6,830 bases of DNA, taken from NCBI GenBank assembly GCA_900545505.1, contig UQZC01000088.1, forward strand, positions 1 through 6,830, written 5' to 3'. Below, in pieces: positions 1 to 5,819 of the stretch. The first letter of the stretch is position 1. Each line of letters starts with the position of its first letter. The notes beneath the pieces were generated by a model. That model worked only from the letters and a program-made list of their open reading frames with translations. It had not been told where the DNA came from and searched no databases. The stretch comes from an uncultured Collinsella sp. Lineage in GTDB: Bacteria; Actinomycetota; Coriobacteriia; Coriobacteriales; Coriobacteriaceae. Position numbers and translations under genes: made by a program.

Positions 1-10
1 CTTCCGATCT
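1..10 (+). other. Illumina adapter remnant at contig edge
   Basis: The first ten bases, CTTCCGATCT, are identical to the last ten bases of the common Illumina TruSeq adapter arm (which ends GCTCTTCCGATCT). An exact match placed exactly at base 1 is best explained as untrimmed adapter at the end of an assembled contig and not as genomic sequence. The bases after it may be genuine, but this edge was covered by few reads, so they deserve less trust than the rest of the window. Confidence 0.85.
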
Positions 11-112
11 CTGAGAAAGGTGAAGATTCATAAGAATGCTCCCGTGCGTAAACGCCATTCACAACAATTAGCAAGCCCTATTGTAGTTCAACCGCCGGGT
101 GTAACCGCATCC

Positions 113-125
113 CACCAACTTGGTG
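113..125. promoter_or_regulatory. 13-nt palindrome upstream of the first gene
   Basis: CACCAA-C-TTGGTG is a perfect inverted repeat with a one-base centre. It lies about 110 nt before the start of the gene at 235 and just upstream of a weak promoter candidate, a position compatible with a repressor or activator site. No matching regulator is recognised, and short palindromes arise by chance, so this is a weak call. Otherwise bases 11-234 hold no supported gene and look somewhat lower in GC than the coding regions. Confidence 0.25.
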
Positions 126-130
126 AGCTA

Positions 131-158
131 TTGATGAGTTGATGGTATCTGTTAAATG
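131..158 (+). promoter_or_regulatory. weak promoter candidate for the gene at 235
   Basis: TTGATG (131-136) and TAAATG (153-158) are spaced by 16 bp and resemble -35 and -10 boxes. An alternative is an extended -10, TGGTATCTG, at 143-151 with no good -35. Neither is a strong match. One of them would give a leader of roughly 70-80 nt before the start codon at 235. Confidence 0.25.
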
Positions 159-234
159 TCACGTACGATTCACATCTGGTGGGTACCCTGATGGCTACAC
201 GAAACGAAGCAGATTTACACCGGGAGGACCCCGT

Positions 235-1188
235 ATGACAACCAAGTACACCGACGCGCCGCGCACGCGCGTCATGACGCCGGCATCGCTCAACAACGGC
301 GTGCACGAGAACCATTCCATCGGACAGACCATGGCCATCGCGCCCAAAAAGGGCCTGTTTGACGACATTTCCATTCCCCAGATCATCGCCGGCGCCGCAG
401 CTGCCGCCACGAGCGTGGCGCTTGCTTCAAAGATCGGCATTGCCGGCTCGGTGATTGGTGCCGCTGTGAGCTCAGTCATCACTGTTGTGTCCTCGCAGGT
501 CTATCGCCACTTTATCTCCGCCAGCGCCGAAGCAATCAAGGGCACGCATGCCGCTGTCGACTACCCTGCCGGCGCCTACGAGCCCGTTGAGCCCGATGTC
601 GAGGAGCACCTAGGTGGCGCCGCGACCACGCAGGAGATGCGCCAGGTTGCGGGACGCGCGACCACGGCGCGCGTCGCCCCCAACAGTCTGCGCGCCAAGG
701 CGGCGGCAGAGCGCAGCCAGACACAAAAGAAGGTCATCGTCTTCTCGATCGCCATCGCCATCGTCGCGGTCATCGCCTGCGCCGGCGCCATCCTTATCAC
801 CACTGCCGGTGAGGGTCTGGGCGAGCGTCCCGAGCCAATCCTGTCGTCGCGCACGACCGAGAGCGATGCAAATGGCAACACTCAGCCGCAGGATCAGCAG
901 GCACAGACGGACGACACGCAAGACAGTCCTACCTCTGCCAATTCGTCCTCGAACACCCAAAACCAATCGCAGGGCACCGATTCCTCTACGGCCAACAGTG
1001 GCACGCCGTCCGGCACGACCGACTCAAGCCAAACGACTGACGGTTCACAGCCGAACACGGGAGGCCAGACGAGCGACACCACGTCGGGAACGGGCACGGC
1101 AGACAGTAACAACACCAACAGCTCGAGCGGAACCGCTTCCGGCACGGCATCTGACAACTCGAGCCAAGGCACGGCATCGGGCAACTAA
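235..1188 (+). CDS. unrecognised membrane protein with Ser/Thr/Gly/Asn-rich C-terminal tail
   Basis: Function is not recognised. The 317-residue reading starts at ATG 235, chosen because GGGAGGA (222-228) sits 6 nt upstream; the earlier in-frame ATG at 139 has no ribosome binding site. Residues 1-45 are polar. Residues 48-90 form a long Ala/Gly/Val segment, broken by Lys66 and carrying a GxxxG (Gly71, Gly75), that could be a membrane hairpin. Residues 100-165 are hydrophilic with a basic end, and residues 167-190 (KVIVFSIAIAIVAVIACAG) are a clear transmembrane helix. From about 205 to 317 the chain is almost only Ser, Thr, Gly, Asn, Gln, Asp and Ala, with no Cys, aromatic residues or sorting motif. 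The basic residues before helix 167-190 favour the tail lying outside the cell. It resembles linker or stalk sequence, perhaps glycosylated or cell-wall spanning, but that is inference. It appears to be a single-gene transcript ending at the hairpin 1223-1257. Confidence 0.8.
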   Translation: MTTKYTDAPRTRVMTPASLNNGVHENHSIGQTMAIAPKKGLFDDISIPQIIAGAAAAATSVALASKIGIAGSVIGAAVSSVITVVSSQVYRHFISASAEAIKGTHAAVDYPAGAYEPVEPDVEEHLGGAATTQEMRQVAGRATTARVAPNSLRAKAAAERSQTQKKVIVFSIAIAIVAVIACAGAILITTAGEGLGERPEPILSSRTTESDANGNTQPQDQQAQTDDTQDSPTSANSSSNTQNQSQGTDSSTANSGTPSGTTDSSQTTDGSQPNTGGQTSDTTSGTGTADSNNTNSSSGTASGTASDNSSQGTASGN

Positions 1189-1222
1189 GCACGTTTGCCT
1201 CTCATAGATAACCGACCTGTAC

Positions 1223-1257
1223 AACGGGCGCGAATCGAAAGCGGTTCGCGCCCGTTT
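1223..1257 (+). terminator. intrinsic terminator-like hairpin after the gene at 235
   Basis: AACGGGCGCGAA (1223-1234) is a perfect 12-bp inverted repeat of TTCGCGCCCGTT (1245-1256). Three more inner pairs, one of them G-U, close a loop of AAAG. Only three T's follow before GCC, so the U tract is poor although the stem is very stable. It lies 35 nt after the stop codon of the membrane protein gene and upstream of the promoter of the next gene, as a terminator should. Confidence 0.65.
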
Positions 1258-1290
1258 GCCTTGGGCGCCGCCATGGCGAACGCCATGCGA

Positions 1291-1316
1291 TGGTAAGATG
1301 CTTTACATGTGTAAAG
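1291..1316 (+). promoter_or_regulatory. extended -10 promoter with overlapping palindromic operator
   Basis: TGG-TAAGAT (1291-1299) fits an extended -10 element (TGn followed by a 4/6 match to TATAAT); no good -35 is seen, which is tolerated with an extended -10. The perfect inverted repeat CTTTACA-TG-TGTAAAG (1301-1316) follows immediately, so the predicted transcription start near 1306 falls inside it. Its 3' edge abuts the ribosome binding site (AGGAG, 1317-1321). A regulator bound here would block transcription initiation. The same repeat could form a small hairpin in the leader. The cognate regulator is unknown. Confidence 0.5.
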
Positions 1317-1328
1317 AGGAGATTTGCC

Positions 1329-2636
1329 ATGAGCAAGACAATAGTTAGGCCCACGCTTTCGCTGGGCAACCACATCTATCTGTATCGCCTGCTGCGCGAT
1401 GCGATTGGATGTGGCAAGCAAACGTTTATGACGCAGGTCGAGGAGGCGCTCGCCGCTGGCGACATGACCGCTTATGACCTGGGCTTCGAGTCCACGCGCG
1501 AGCTGCTCGAGGAGCTCGACGACTGCATTAAGCTGACCGTCTTTAAAGGCGGCCGCCTGTATGCCACGGTCATCGCCAACGAGGCCTGGGATGCTGCGCT
1601 TGCCAAGGGCGAGGACAAGCCCAAGACCACCAAGGGCGCCAAGCAGTCCTACAAAAAGAAAAAGCGCGGTGAGAAGGACCTCAAGGCCGTGCGCCCCAAG
1701 CACGTTAAGCGTCCCGAGCCCGAAGCCATGGTTGAAGCCGCGCCGGAACCCGAGCCCGAGACAGAGATCGAAGTTGCTATTGAGGTAACGGCAGAAGCCG
1801 AAACCGAAATCGCCGCCACGACCGATTCCGAAGTCATATCCGAGCAGGAAGCCACTGTGGAGCTCAACGAAGCGCCCAAGTCGACAACCGAAGAAGCCGC
1901 TGACCAACCCGAGCCGTCTGCGTTCCAAAACAGCGATGTCTTTGGCGACGAGGCCGAGGACGATCAGTCCGACGAGCCCGCAGATCAAGACGCTACCGAG
2001 TCGACACCGGAGCCCGAGACGCCGCAGCCCGCCATCTCGCTCACGGTCGTCTATGACCCCGAGAACGCCAACGCCGGCATCACCACCATGGCATCCACGC
2101 CCATCGAAGCAAAGTCGAGCGTCGAGAACGAGGACGCGACGCAGGTTGAGGTTGAAACCGCAGCTGCAGACGCGCCCGTCACCGTGGAGCCCGCAGATTC
2201 CACGATCAAGCCGGGAGCGACGCCGGAGCCCGCACCCGTCATCGAATCCGTGCCCACCTCTGCTTGCGACCAAATTCCCGCACCGGCACCGGCTTCGGTA
2301 CTCGCAGAGGCCCCAACCCCCGCACCCGTAGCGCCCGCCATCCCCGAGGACTTCCCCATCGATTTCGCAACCGAGGTCTTCTGCCCCGGCCCATTGCTAC
2401 ACCAGCTGTCGACCTATCTCCCCTACGGTGCCGATACCCTCGGCATTGTCGGTGAGTACTACTGGATCGCCCGCGAGCGCGGTACCATCGAGGCCGCGCG
2501 AAACCGCGCAAGCTTCCCCCTGCACTATACGCAGGCCGGCGAGCGCCACGAGGTTGCCGTGCGCATCCGCCGCAACACCACCGGTGGCCTCGGATCCACC
2601 TGGGCCATCGATAAAGTCGAAGAACCCGAGCAGTAA
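1329..2636 (+). CDS. unrecognised protein: compact N-terminal domain, Lys patch, long Glu/Pro/Ala linker, C-terminal domain
   Basis: Not a family I can name. ATG 1329 is chosen because AGGAG (1317-1321) lies 7 nt upstream; an in-frame ATG at 1290 lies within the promoter and lacks a binding site. The product is 435 residues with no signal peptide or membrane helix, so it is probably cytoplasmic. Residues 1-92 look folded: a helical part (HIYLYRLLRDAIG, then TFMTQVEEAL), LGFESTRELLEEL, and the strands CIKLTV and GRLYATVIA. This order is reminiscent of a winged-helix LOTUS/OST-HTH (RNA-binding) domain, which is inference from pattern only. Residues 95-128 are strongly basic (YKKKKRGEKDLK). Residues 129-340 are low-complexity Glu/Pro/Ala/Thr, clearly disordered, with a short more ordered island near 236-255. 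Residues 341-435 look folded again, with GPLLHQLSTYLP, GEYYWIARERGTIEAARNR and the strand-like EVAVRIRR and STWAIDKV. Single-gene unit between its own promoter and the terminator at 2641. Confidence 0.85.
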   Translation: MSKTIVRPTLSLGNHIYLYRLLRDAIGCGKQTFMTQVEEALAAGDMTAYDLGFESTRELLEELDDCIKLTVFKGGRLYATVIANEAWDAALAKGEDKPKTTKGAKQSYKKKKRGEKDLKAVRPKHVKRPEPEAMVEAAPEPEPETEIEVAIEVTAEAETEIAATTDSEVISEQEATVELNEAPKSTTEEAADQPEPSAFQNSDVFGDEAEDDQSDEPADQDATESTPEPETPQPAISLTVVYDPENANAGITTMASTPIEAKSSVENEDATQVEVETAAADAPVTVEPADSTIKPGATPEPAPVIESVPTSACDQIPAPAPASVLAEAPTPAPVAPAIPEDFPIDFATEVFCPGPLLHQLSTYLPYGADTLGIVGEYYWIARERGTIEAARNRASFPLHYTQAGERHEVAVRIRRNTTGGLGSTWAIDKVEEPEQ

Positions 2637-2640
2637 CGAC

Positions 2641-2680
2641 AAACGGCTCAAATCCAAATCAGGATTTGAGCCGTTTTTAT
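2641..2680 (+). terminator. strong intrinsic terminator
   Basis: AAACGGCTCAAATCC (2641-2655) pairs perfectly over 15 bp with GGATTTGAGCCGTTT (2662-2676) around a 6-nt loop, and the stem runs into TTTTTATTTG. It begins 4 nt after the stop codon of the gene ending at 2636. On the minus strand the hairpin is followed by TTTGTCG, so it could also weakly stop read-through from ettA. Confidence 0.92.
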
Positions 2681-2709
2681 TTGTTGATGTTGCGTAACCA
2701 ACAGCGAGC

Positions 2710-2805
2710 GGGCCGCAAGTGCCCCAGGTTGCCGTGAAAGAGGAGCGACGCGTACTTCGGTACGCGAGCGACGGCTTGAACGGCAAGATGGGGTGCTTGC
2801 GACCC
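2710..2805. repeat. tiered inverted repeat with UUCG-capped apex (structured intergenic element)
   Basis: Three nested stems share one axis. The outer stem is 2710-2726 with 2789-2805: 14 of 17 positions are exact complements and two more form G-U pairs when read as plus-strand RNA. The middle stem is TTGCCGT (2729-2735) with ACGGCAA (2780-2786), separated from the outer stem by a 2x2 internal loop. The apex is CGCGTAC (2749-2755), loop TTCG, GTACGCG (2760-2766), i.e. the very stable cUUCGg tetraloop. No supported gene covers it; it lies between two convergent genes. It has no U tract, so it is not a standard terminator. It could be a REP/MITE-type repeat or a stable RNA 3' end; the sequence alone does not decide. 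Confidence 0.7.
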
Positions 2806-2820
2806 GCGCAGCGTCGAGCA

Positions 2821-2847
2821 GTTACGCGGTTTGGAAAACCGCGTAAC
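2821..2847 (-). terminator. 12-bp hairpin just after ettA (terminator-like, no U tract)
   Basis: GTTACGCGGTTT (2821-2832) and AAACCGCGTAAC (2836-2847) form a perfect 12-bp stem with a 3-nt loop, starting 3 nt beyond the ettA stop codon on the minus strand. No run of T follows in the ettA direction (TGCTCG), so it may protect the mRNA 3' end or act with other factors, instead of being a textbook intrinsic terminator. A third copy of its outer seven bases, GCGTAAC, is at 2692-2698 and could pair with 2821-2827 instead. Confidence 0.4.
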
Positions 2848-2850
2848 GAT

Positions 2851-4530
2851 CTAGTCGCGCGTCAGCTTGCGGTGGATACGATGCGGCTGGGCTGCGTCCT
2901 CGCCCAGGCGCTCGATACGATTGGCCTGATAGGCCTCAAAGTTGCCCTCAAACCAATACCAGTTGCCCGGATTCTCGTCGGTGCCCTCCCACGCCAGAAT
3001 GTGCGTGGCGACGCGGTCCAGGAACATACGGTCGTGGCTAATGACCACCGAGCAGCCCGGGAACTCGAGCAGTGCCGCCTCGAGAGAGGACAGCGTCTCG
3101 ACGTCGAGGTCGTTCGTGGGCTCGTCGAGGAGTAACAGGTTGCCGCCCTGCTTGAGCGTAAGCGCCAAGTTCAGACGGTTACGCTCGCCACCGGAGAGTA
3201 CGCAAGCGCGCTTCTGCTGGTCCTGGCCCTTAAAGCCAAAGCTCGCCACATAAGCGCGGCTCGGAACCTCGGTCTCGCCGACCATCATATGGTCCAAGCC
3301 ATCCGAGACGACCTCCCACAGGTTCTTATCGGGGTCGATGCCAGAACGGTTCTGATCGACATAGGAGATCTTGACGGTCTCGCCCACCTCGAGCTCGCCC
3401 GAAGTCAGCGGCTCCAAGCCCACGATGGTCTTGAACAGCGTGGTCTTGCCCACACCGTTGGGGCCGATGACACCCACGATACCGTTGCGCGGCAGGGTGA
3501 ACGATAGGTCGTCGATGAGCACACGGCCATCGAACTCCTTGTGCAGGTGATGAGCCTCGAGCACCTTGTTGCCCAGACGCGGGCCCACGGGGATGCGGAT
3601 GTCGGTCCAGTCGAGCTTCTGGCTTGCGCGGGCCTCGGCCTCCATCTCCTCGTAACGAGCCAGACGGGCCTTGTTCTTGGCCTGGCGAGCCTTGGGCGAG
3701 CTGCGTACCCACTCGAGCTCGGCCTCCATGCGTTTGGCGAGCTTGGCGTCGCGGTTGCCCTGCGCCTCGATACGGGCGGCCTTGGTCTCCAGATACGTGG
3801 AGTAGTTGCCCTTGTAGGGATAAAGGTGACCGCGGTCGACCTCGCAGATCCACTCGGCAACGTTATCCAGGAAGTAGCGATCGTGCGTGACGGCAAGCAC
3901 CGCGCCCTGGTAGTTGTGCAGGAAGTGCTCGAGCCACAGGATCGATTCGGCGTCCAGGTGGTTCGTGGGCTCGTCGAGCAGCAGCAGGTCGGGAGCCTCG
4001 AGCAGCAGCTTGCACAGGGCCACGCGACGGCGCTCGCCGCCGGAAAGTACGTTGACCGGCATGTCGGAATCGGGCAGCTGCAGGGCGTCCATGGCCTGGC
4101 CGAGCTTGGAATCGATATCCCAGCCGTCGGCGGCGTCGATCTCGTCCTGGAGCTTGCCCATCTCGGCCATGAGGGCGTCCATGTCGCAATCCGGGTCGCA
4201 CATCTCCTCGCCGATCTTATTGAAGCGATCGACTTTGGCGATCATATCGCCAAACGCCATGCGCACGTTCTCGATGACGGTCTTGTCGTCGTCGAGCGGC
4301 GGCTCCTGCTGCAGGATGCCCACAGTGTAGCCGGGGGTGAGCCTGGCATCGCCGTTGGAGACCTCCTCGATGCCGGCCATGATCTTGAGCAGGGTCGACT
4401 TGCCCATGCCGTTGGGACCCACGACGCCGATCTTGGCACCGGGGTAGAAGCTCAGGGTCACGTCGTCAAGGATTACCTTGTCGCCATGGGCCTTGCGAGC
4501 CTGATACATCTGGTAGATAAACTCCGCCAT
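2851..4530 (-). CDS. ettA: energy-dependent translational throttle protein EttA (ABC-F ATPase)
   Basis: EttA binds the ribosomal E site and, depending on the ADP/ATP ratio, gates entry of the 70S initiation complex into elongation; it is a soluble ABC-F protein without membrane domains. The product is 559 residues (E. coli EttA is about 555) and colinear with the family. ATPase domain 1: Walker A GPNGMGKS (38-45), signature LSGGE (162-166), Walker B ending LLLLDEP (182-188), switch His216. The insert around 95-140 corresponds to the EttA arm that contacts the L1 stalk. The linker around 242-320, with ELEWVRSSPKARQAKNKARL, is the P-site tRNA interaction motif. Domain 2: GPNGVGKT (356-363), LSGGE (445-449), LLLLDEP (465-471), His499. 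All catalytic residues are intact. ATG 4530 matches the family N-terminus (MAEFIYQM); an AAAGGA site lies 12 nt upstream, rather far. A terminator separates it from sdpI, so it should have its own promoter in 4531-4621, where I see no convincing one. Confidence 0.97.
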   Translation of the reverse strand: MAEFIYQMYQARKAHGDKVILDDVTLSFYPGAKIGVVGPNGMGKSTLLKIMAGIEEVSNGDARLTPGYTVGILQQEPPLDDDKTVIENVRMAFGDMIAKVDRFNKIGEEMCDPDCDMDALMAEMGKLQDEIDAADGWDIDSKLGQAMDALQLPDSDMPVNVLSGGERRRVALCKLLLEAPDLLLLDEPTNHLDAESILWLEHFLHNYQGAVLAVTHDRYFLDNVAEWICEVDRGHLYPYKGNYSTYLETKAARIEAQGNRDAKLAKRMEAELEWVRSSPKARQAKNKARLARYEEMEAEARASQKLDWTDIRIPVGPRLGNKVLEAHHLHKEFDGRVLIDDLSFTLPRNGIVGVIGPNGVGKTTLFKTIVGLEPLTSGELEVGETVKISYVDQNRSGIDPDKNLWEVVSDGLDHMMVGETEVPSRAYVASFGFKGQDQQKRACVLSGGERNRLNLALTLKQGGNLLLLDEPTNDLDVETLSSLEAALLEFPGCSVVISHDRMFLDRVATHILAWEGTDENPGNWYWFEGNFEAYQANRIERLGEDAAQPHRIHRKLTRD

Positions 4531-4621
4531 ATGTCTGTTCTATCCTTTCTACCTGCTGTTTCCCTATTCTTGATTCGCATTAGTGGAAACGAAATGAGGG
4601 AACCAGCTCTGAAACGTAACG

Positions 4622-4648
4622 AAAAAGGGGTATGGTTGCCCACACCCC
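4622..4648 (-). terminator. intrinsic terminator of the sdpR-sdpI unit
   Basis: Read on the minus strand, GGGGTGTGG pairs with CCATACCCC (9 bp, one G-U) around a GCAA (GNRA-type) tetraloop, and TTTTT follows at once (plus-strand A's at 4622-4626). It lies 67 nt beyond the sdpI stop codon and 92 nt before the ettA start. This position ends the sdpR-sdpI transcript and isolates ettA. Confidence 0.88.
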
Positions 4649-4714
4649 CTAATACTACCTGGGAAAAGTCCCCCGGAACATACTATGAACTGCGTACGCT
4701 AGTTTTCCGCAACC

Positions 4715-5419
4715 TTAACGAGCGGCTCGCTGCGATTTGCGCCACAACAGATACGAGTAGACGTAGACGGCTCCAACCGAACCAAACGCCAGAACCGCAA
4801 TCACCGCGGCGACGACTTCACTTGAAAGCACGCTGCCTGCCACGCCCATCACAATCAGGCCAATACCCAGCACCATAAAGCAGGCGCCGCCAAAACGCTG
4901 AGTACGGCGCCAGTTCTCGGGATCGGCAAGCGCCCAAGGTGTCTTGATACCGAGCGTATAGTTCTGCTTCACACGCGGCAAGTAGTTGCCTACGCCGATG
5001 AACAGCAAACCGACAACACCGGAAATCAGCACGTTAACCGAACCGACCGCCGGCACCACGCCCCAGACCGTAAGCTCTCCCAGCCAGCTTATGGCGCACA
5101 TGAACAAGGTGAAGGCGATTACGAAGCCCTGGTAGAACTTGCCCGAGGTTCGATATGCCTCACCTTTGGGGTCGATGCGCGGCACCACGCAGAACATTGC
5201 GAGAAGCGCCAGAGGCAGCACACCGAGCGCAAAGGCCATCCAGCTAGGACCCCAACCGTCGACGGCGCCGTTCGCGCCCCAGTGCGTGGGAATCTGCGCA
5301 GGCAAGCTCGGCATCACCATGAGGTGCGCTACGACATTGGCGACGCACAGAGCGACCAGCGCAATCCACACGCGCGACGATACCCCCGTGGGGTGAATGC
5401 CCTTGTTTTCGTTATTCAT
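4715..5419 (-). CDS. sdpI: SdpI-family immunity/sensor membrane protein
   Basis: In Bacillus subtilis SdpI protects against the SdpC killing peptide and, when SdpC is bound, sequesters the repressor SdpR at the membrane. The product here is 234 residues (B. subtilis SdpI about 207) with about six hydrophobic segments, roughly 17-36, 59-79, 97-113, 121-145, 178-197 and 200-223. The first loop has the DUF1648-type motif IPTHWGANGAVDGWG (43-57). The C-terminal half has the SdpI signature NYTLGIKTPWALAD then NWRRTQRFGG (153-178). ATG 5419 is chosen because AAGGTG (5426-5431) lies 6 nt upstream; it overlaps the end of sdpR by 8 nt, which suggests translational coupling. An earlier in-frame ATG at 5461 lies within sdpR and would give an atypical N-terminus. 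No sdpA, sdpB or sdpC is in the window. The ligand is unknown, and a general role in resistance to peptides or envelope stress is possible. Confidence 0.9.
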   Translation of the reverse strand: MNNENKGIHPTGVSSRVWIALVALCVANVVAHLMVMPSLPAQIPTHWGANGAVDGWGPSWMAFALGVLPLALLAMFCVVPRIDPKGEAYRTSGKFYQGFVIAFTLFMCAISWLGELTVWGVVPAVGSVNVLISGVVGLLFIGVGNYLPRVKQNYTLGIKTPWALADPENWRRTQRFGGACFMVLGIGLIVMGVAGSVLSSEVVAAVIAVLAFGSVGAVYVYSYLLWRKSQRAAR

Positions 5420-5690
5420 CCTTATCACCTTCAGTGTTTGTAAAGCCCATAAACCAGCCAATTAAATCCTGCATGACGGTGGTGTTTAAGCTGTATACGA
5501 TGTTTTGGCCATGGCGCTCCTCGGTCACCAACCCGGCGTTTTTGAGCGTCGCCAAGTGATGGCTCAGCGACGGCTTACTGATATCGAAATGCTCGGCAAG
5601 CTCCCCCGCCGTGCAATTGCCCTCGCGCAGCAACTCCAAAATGCGCCGTCGCGTTGGATCGGCAAGCGCCTTAAAACCCTCTCCCGGCAT
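5412..5690 (-). CDS. sdpR: SdpR-type ArsR-family autorepressor
   Basis: A 92-residue winged-helix repressor. FKALADPTRRRILELL (6-21) opens the ArsR fold, TAGELAEHF (28-36) and SKPSLSHHLATLKNAGLV (39-56) form the helix-turn-helix, and GQNIVYSLNTTVMQDLIGW (61-79) is the wing and last helix. The SLNTT-x-x-QD stretch is typical of B. subtilis SdpR. There is no metal-binding Cys motif (single Cys26), so it is unlikely to sense metals. ATG 5690 is chosen because AGGAGG (5695-5700) stands just before it; two in-frame ATGs at 5708 and 5705 lie on the other side of that site. It is followed by and overlaps sdpI, the membrane partner expected to titrate it. Autoregulation is supported by the operator overlapping its promoter. 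It is transcribed divergently from tcdA. Confidence 0.92.
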   Translation of the reverse strand: MPGEGFKALADPTRRRILELLREGNCTAGELAEHFDISKPSLSHHLATLKNAGLVTEERHGQNIVYSLNTTVMQDLIGWFMGFTNTEGDKDE

Positions 5691-5724
5691 AAGACCTCCT
5701 CTCATCATCTCTCATGACGTGCAC

Positions 5725-5762
5725 ACTATACTCAATATTTAGATGTTTGTCTAACTATCTAA
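5725..5762 (-). promoter_or_regulatory. sdpR promoter with ArsR-type operator over the -35
   Basis: On the minus strand, TAGACA (5748-5753, 5/6 match to TTGACA) and TATAGT (5725-5730, 5/6 match to TATAAT) are spaced by exactly 17 bp. The inverted repeat TTAGA-N6-TCTAA (5739-5754) covers the -35, and a third half-site TCTAA lies at 5758-5762. Spaced dyads of this kind at a promoter are usual for ArsR-family autorepressors, so SdpR binding here would shut off its own operon. Confidence 0.75.
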
Positions 5763-5819
5763 TCGCAATGCTTCAAACCACATCAAAGCAAACGCCATCG
5801 CAACCTATGGGCGATTACC

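Noticed and set aside
139..234. N-terminal extension of the first gene to ATG 139
   Set aside because: No ribosome binding site precedes 139, the added residues look like translated leader sequence, and GGGAGGA stands correctly before ATG 235.
614..1207. 197-codon frame inside the first gene, same strand
   Set aside because: The product is Arg/Pro/Ser/Thr low complexity with no ribosome binding site, as expected from reading a Ser/Thr-rich gene out of frame.
1185..2273. 362-codon open frame on the minus strand opposite the 435-residue gene
   Set aside because: Its Gly/Leu/Arg-rich product mirrors the repeated Glu/Pro/Ala codons of the sense gene. The sense gene has a good ribosome binding site, promoter and terminator; this frame has none and crosses the 1223-1257 hairpin.
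2719..3135. 138-codon plus-strand frame starting in the structured element
   Set aside because: It runs from the hairpin region into the antisense of the ettA 3' end; no ribosome binding site or family signal supports it.
4661..4672. small GGGA-AAAG-TCCC hairpin upstream of the sdpI terminator
   Set aside because: Only 4 bp without a U tract; probably chance next to the much stronger terminator at 4622-4648.
3541..4878. 445-codon open frame on the plus strand opposite ettA
   Set aside because: It is the antisense shadow of ettA, whose product matches a known family over its full length. The antisense frame has no ribosome binding site or recognisable motif and runs through the intrinsic terminator; long antisense frames are common in GC-rich genes.
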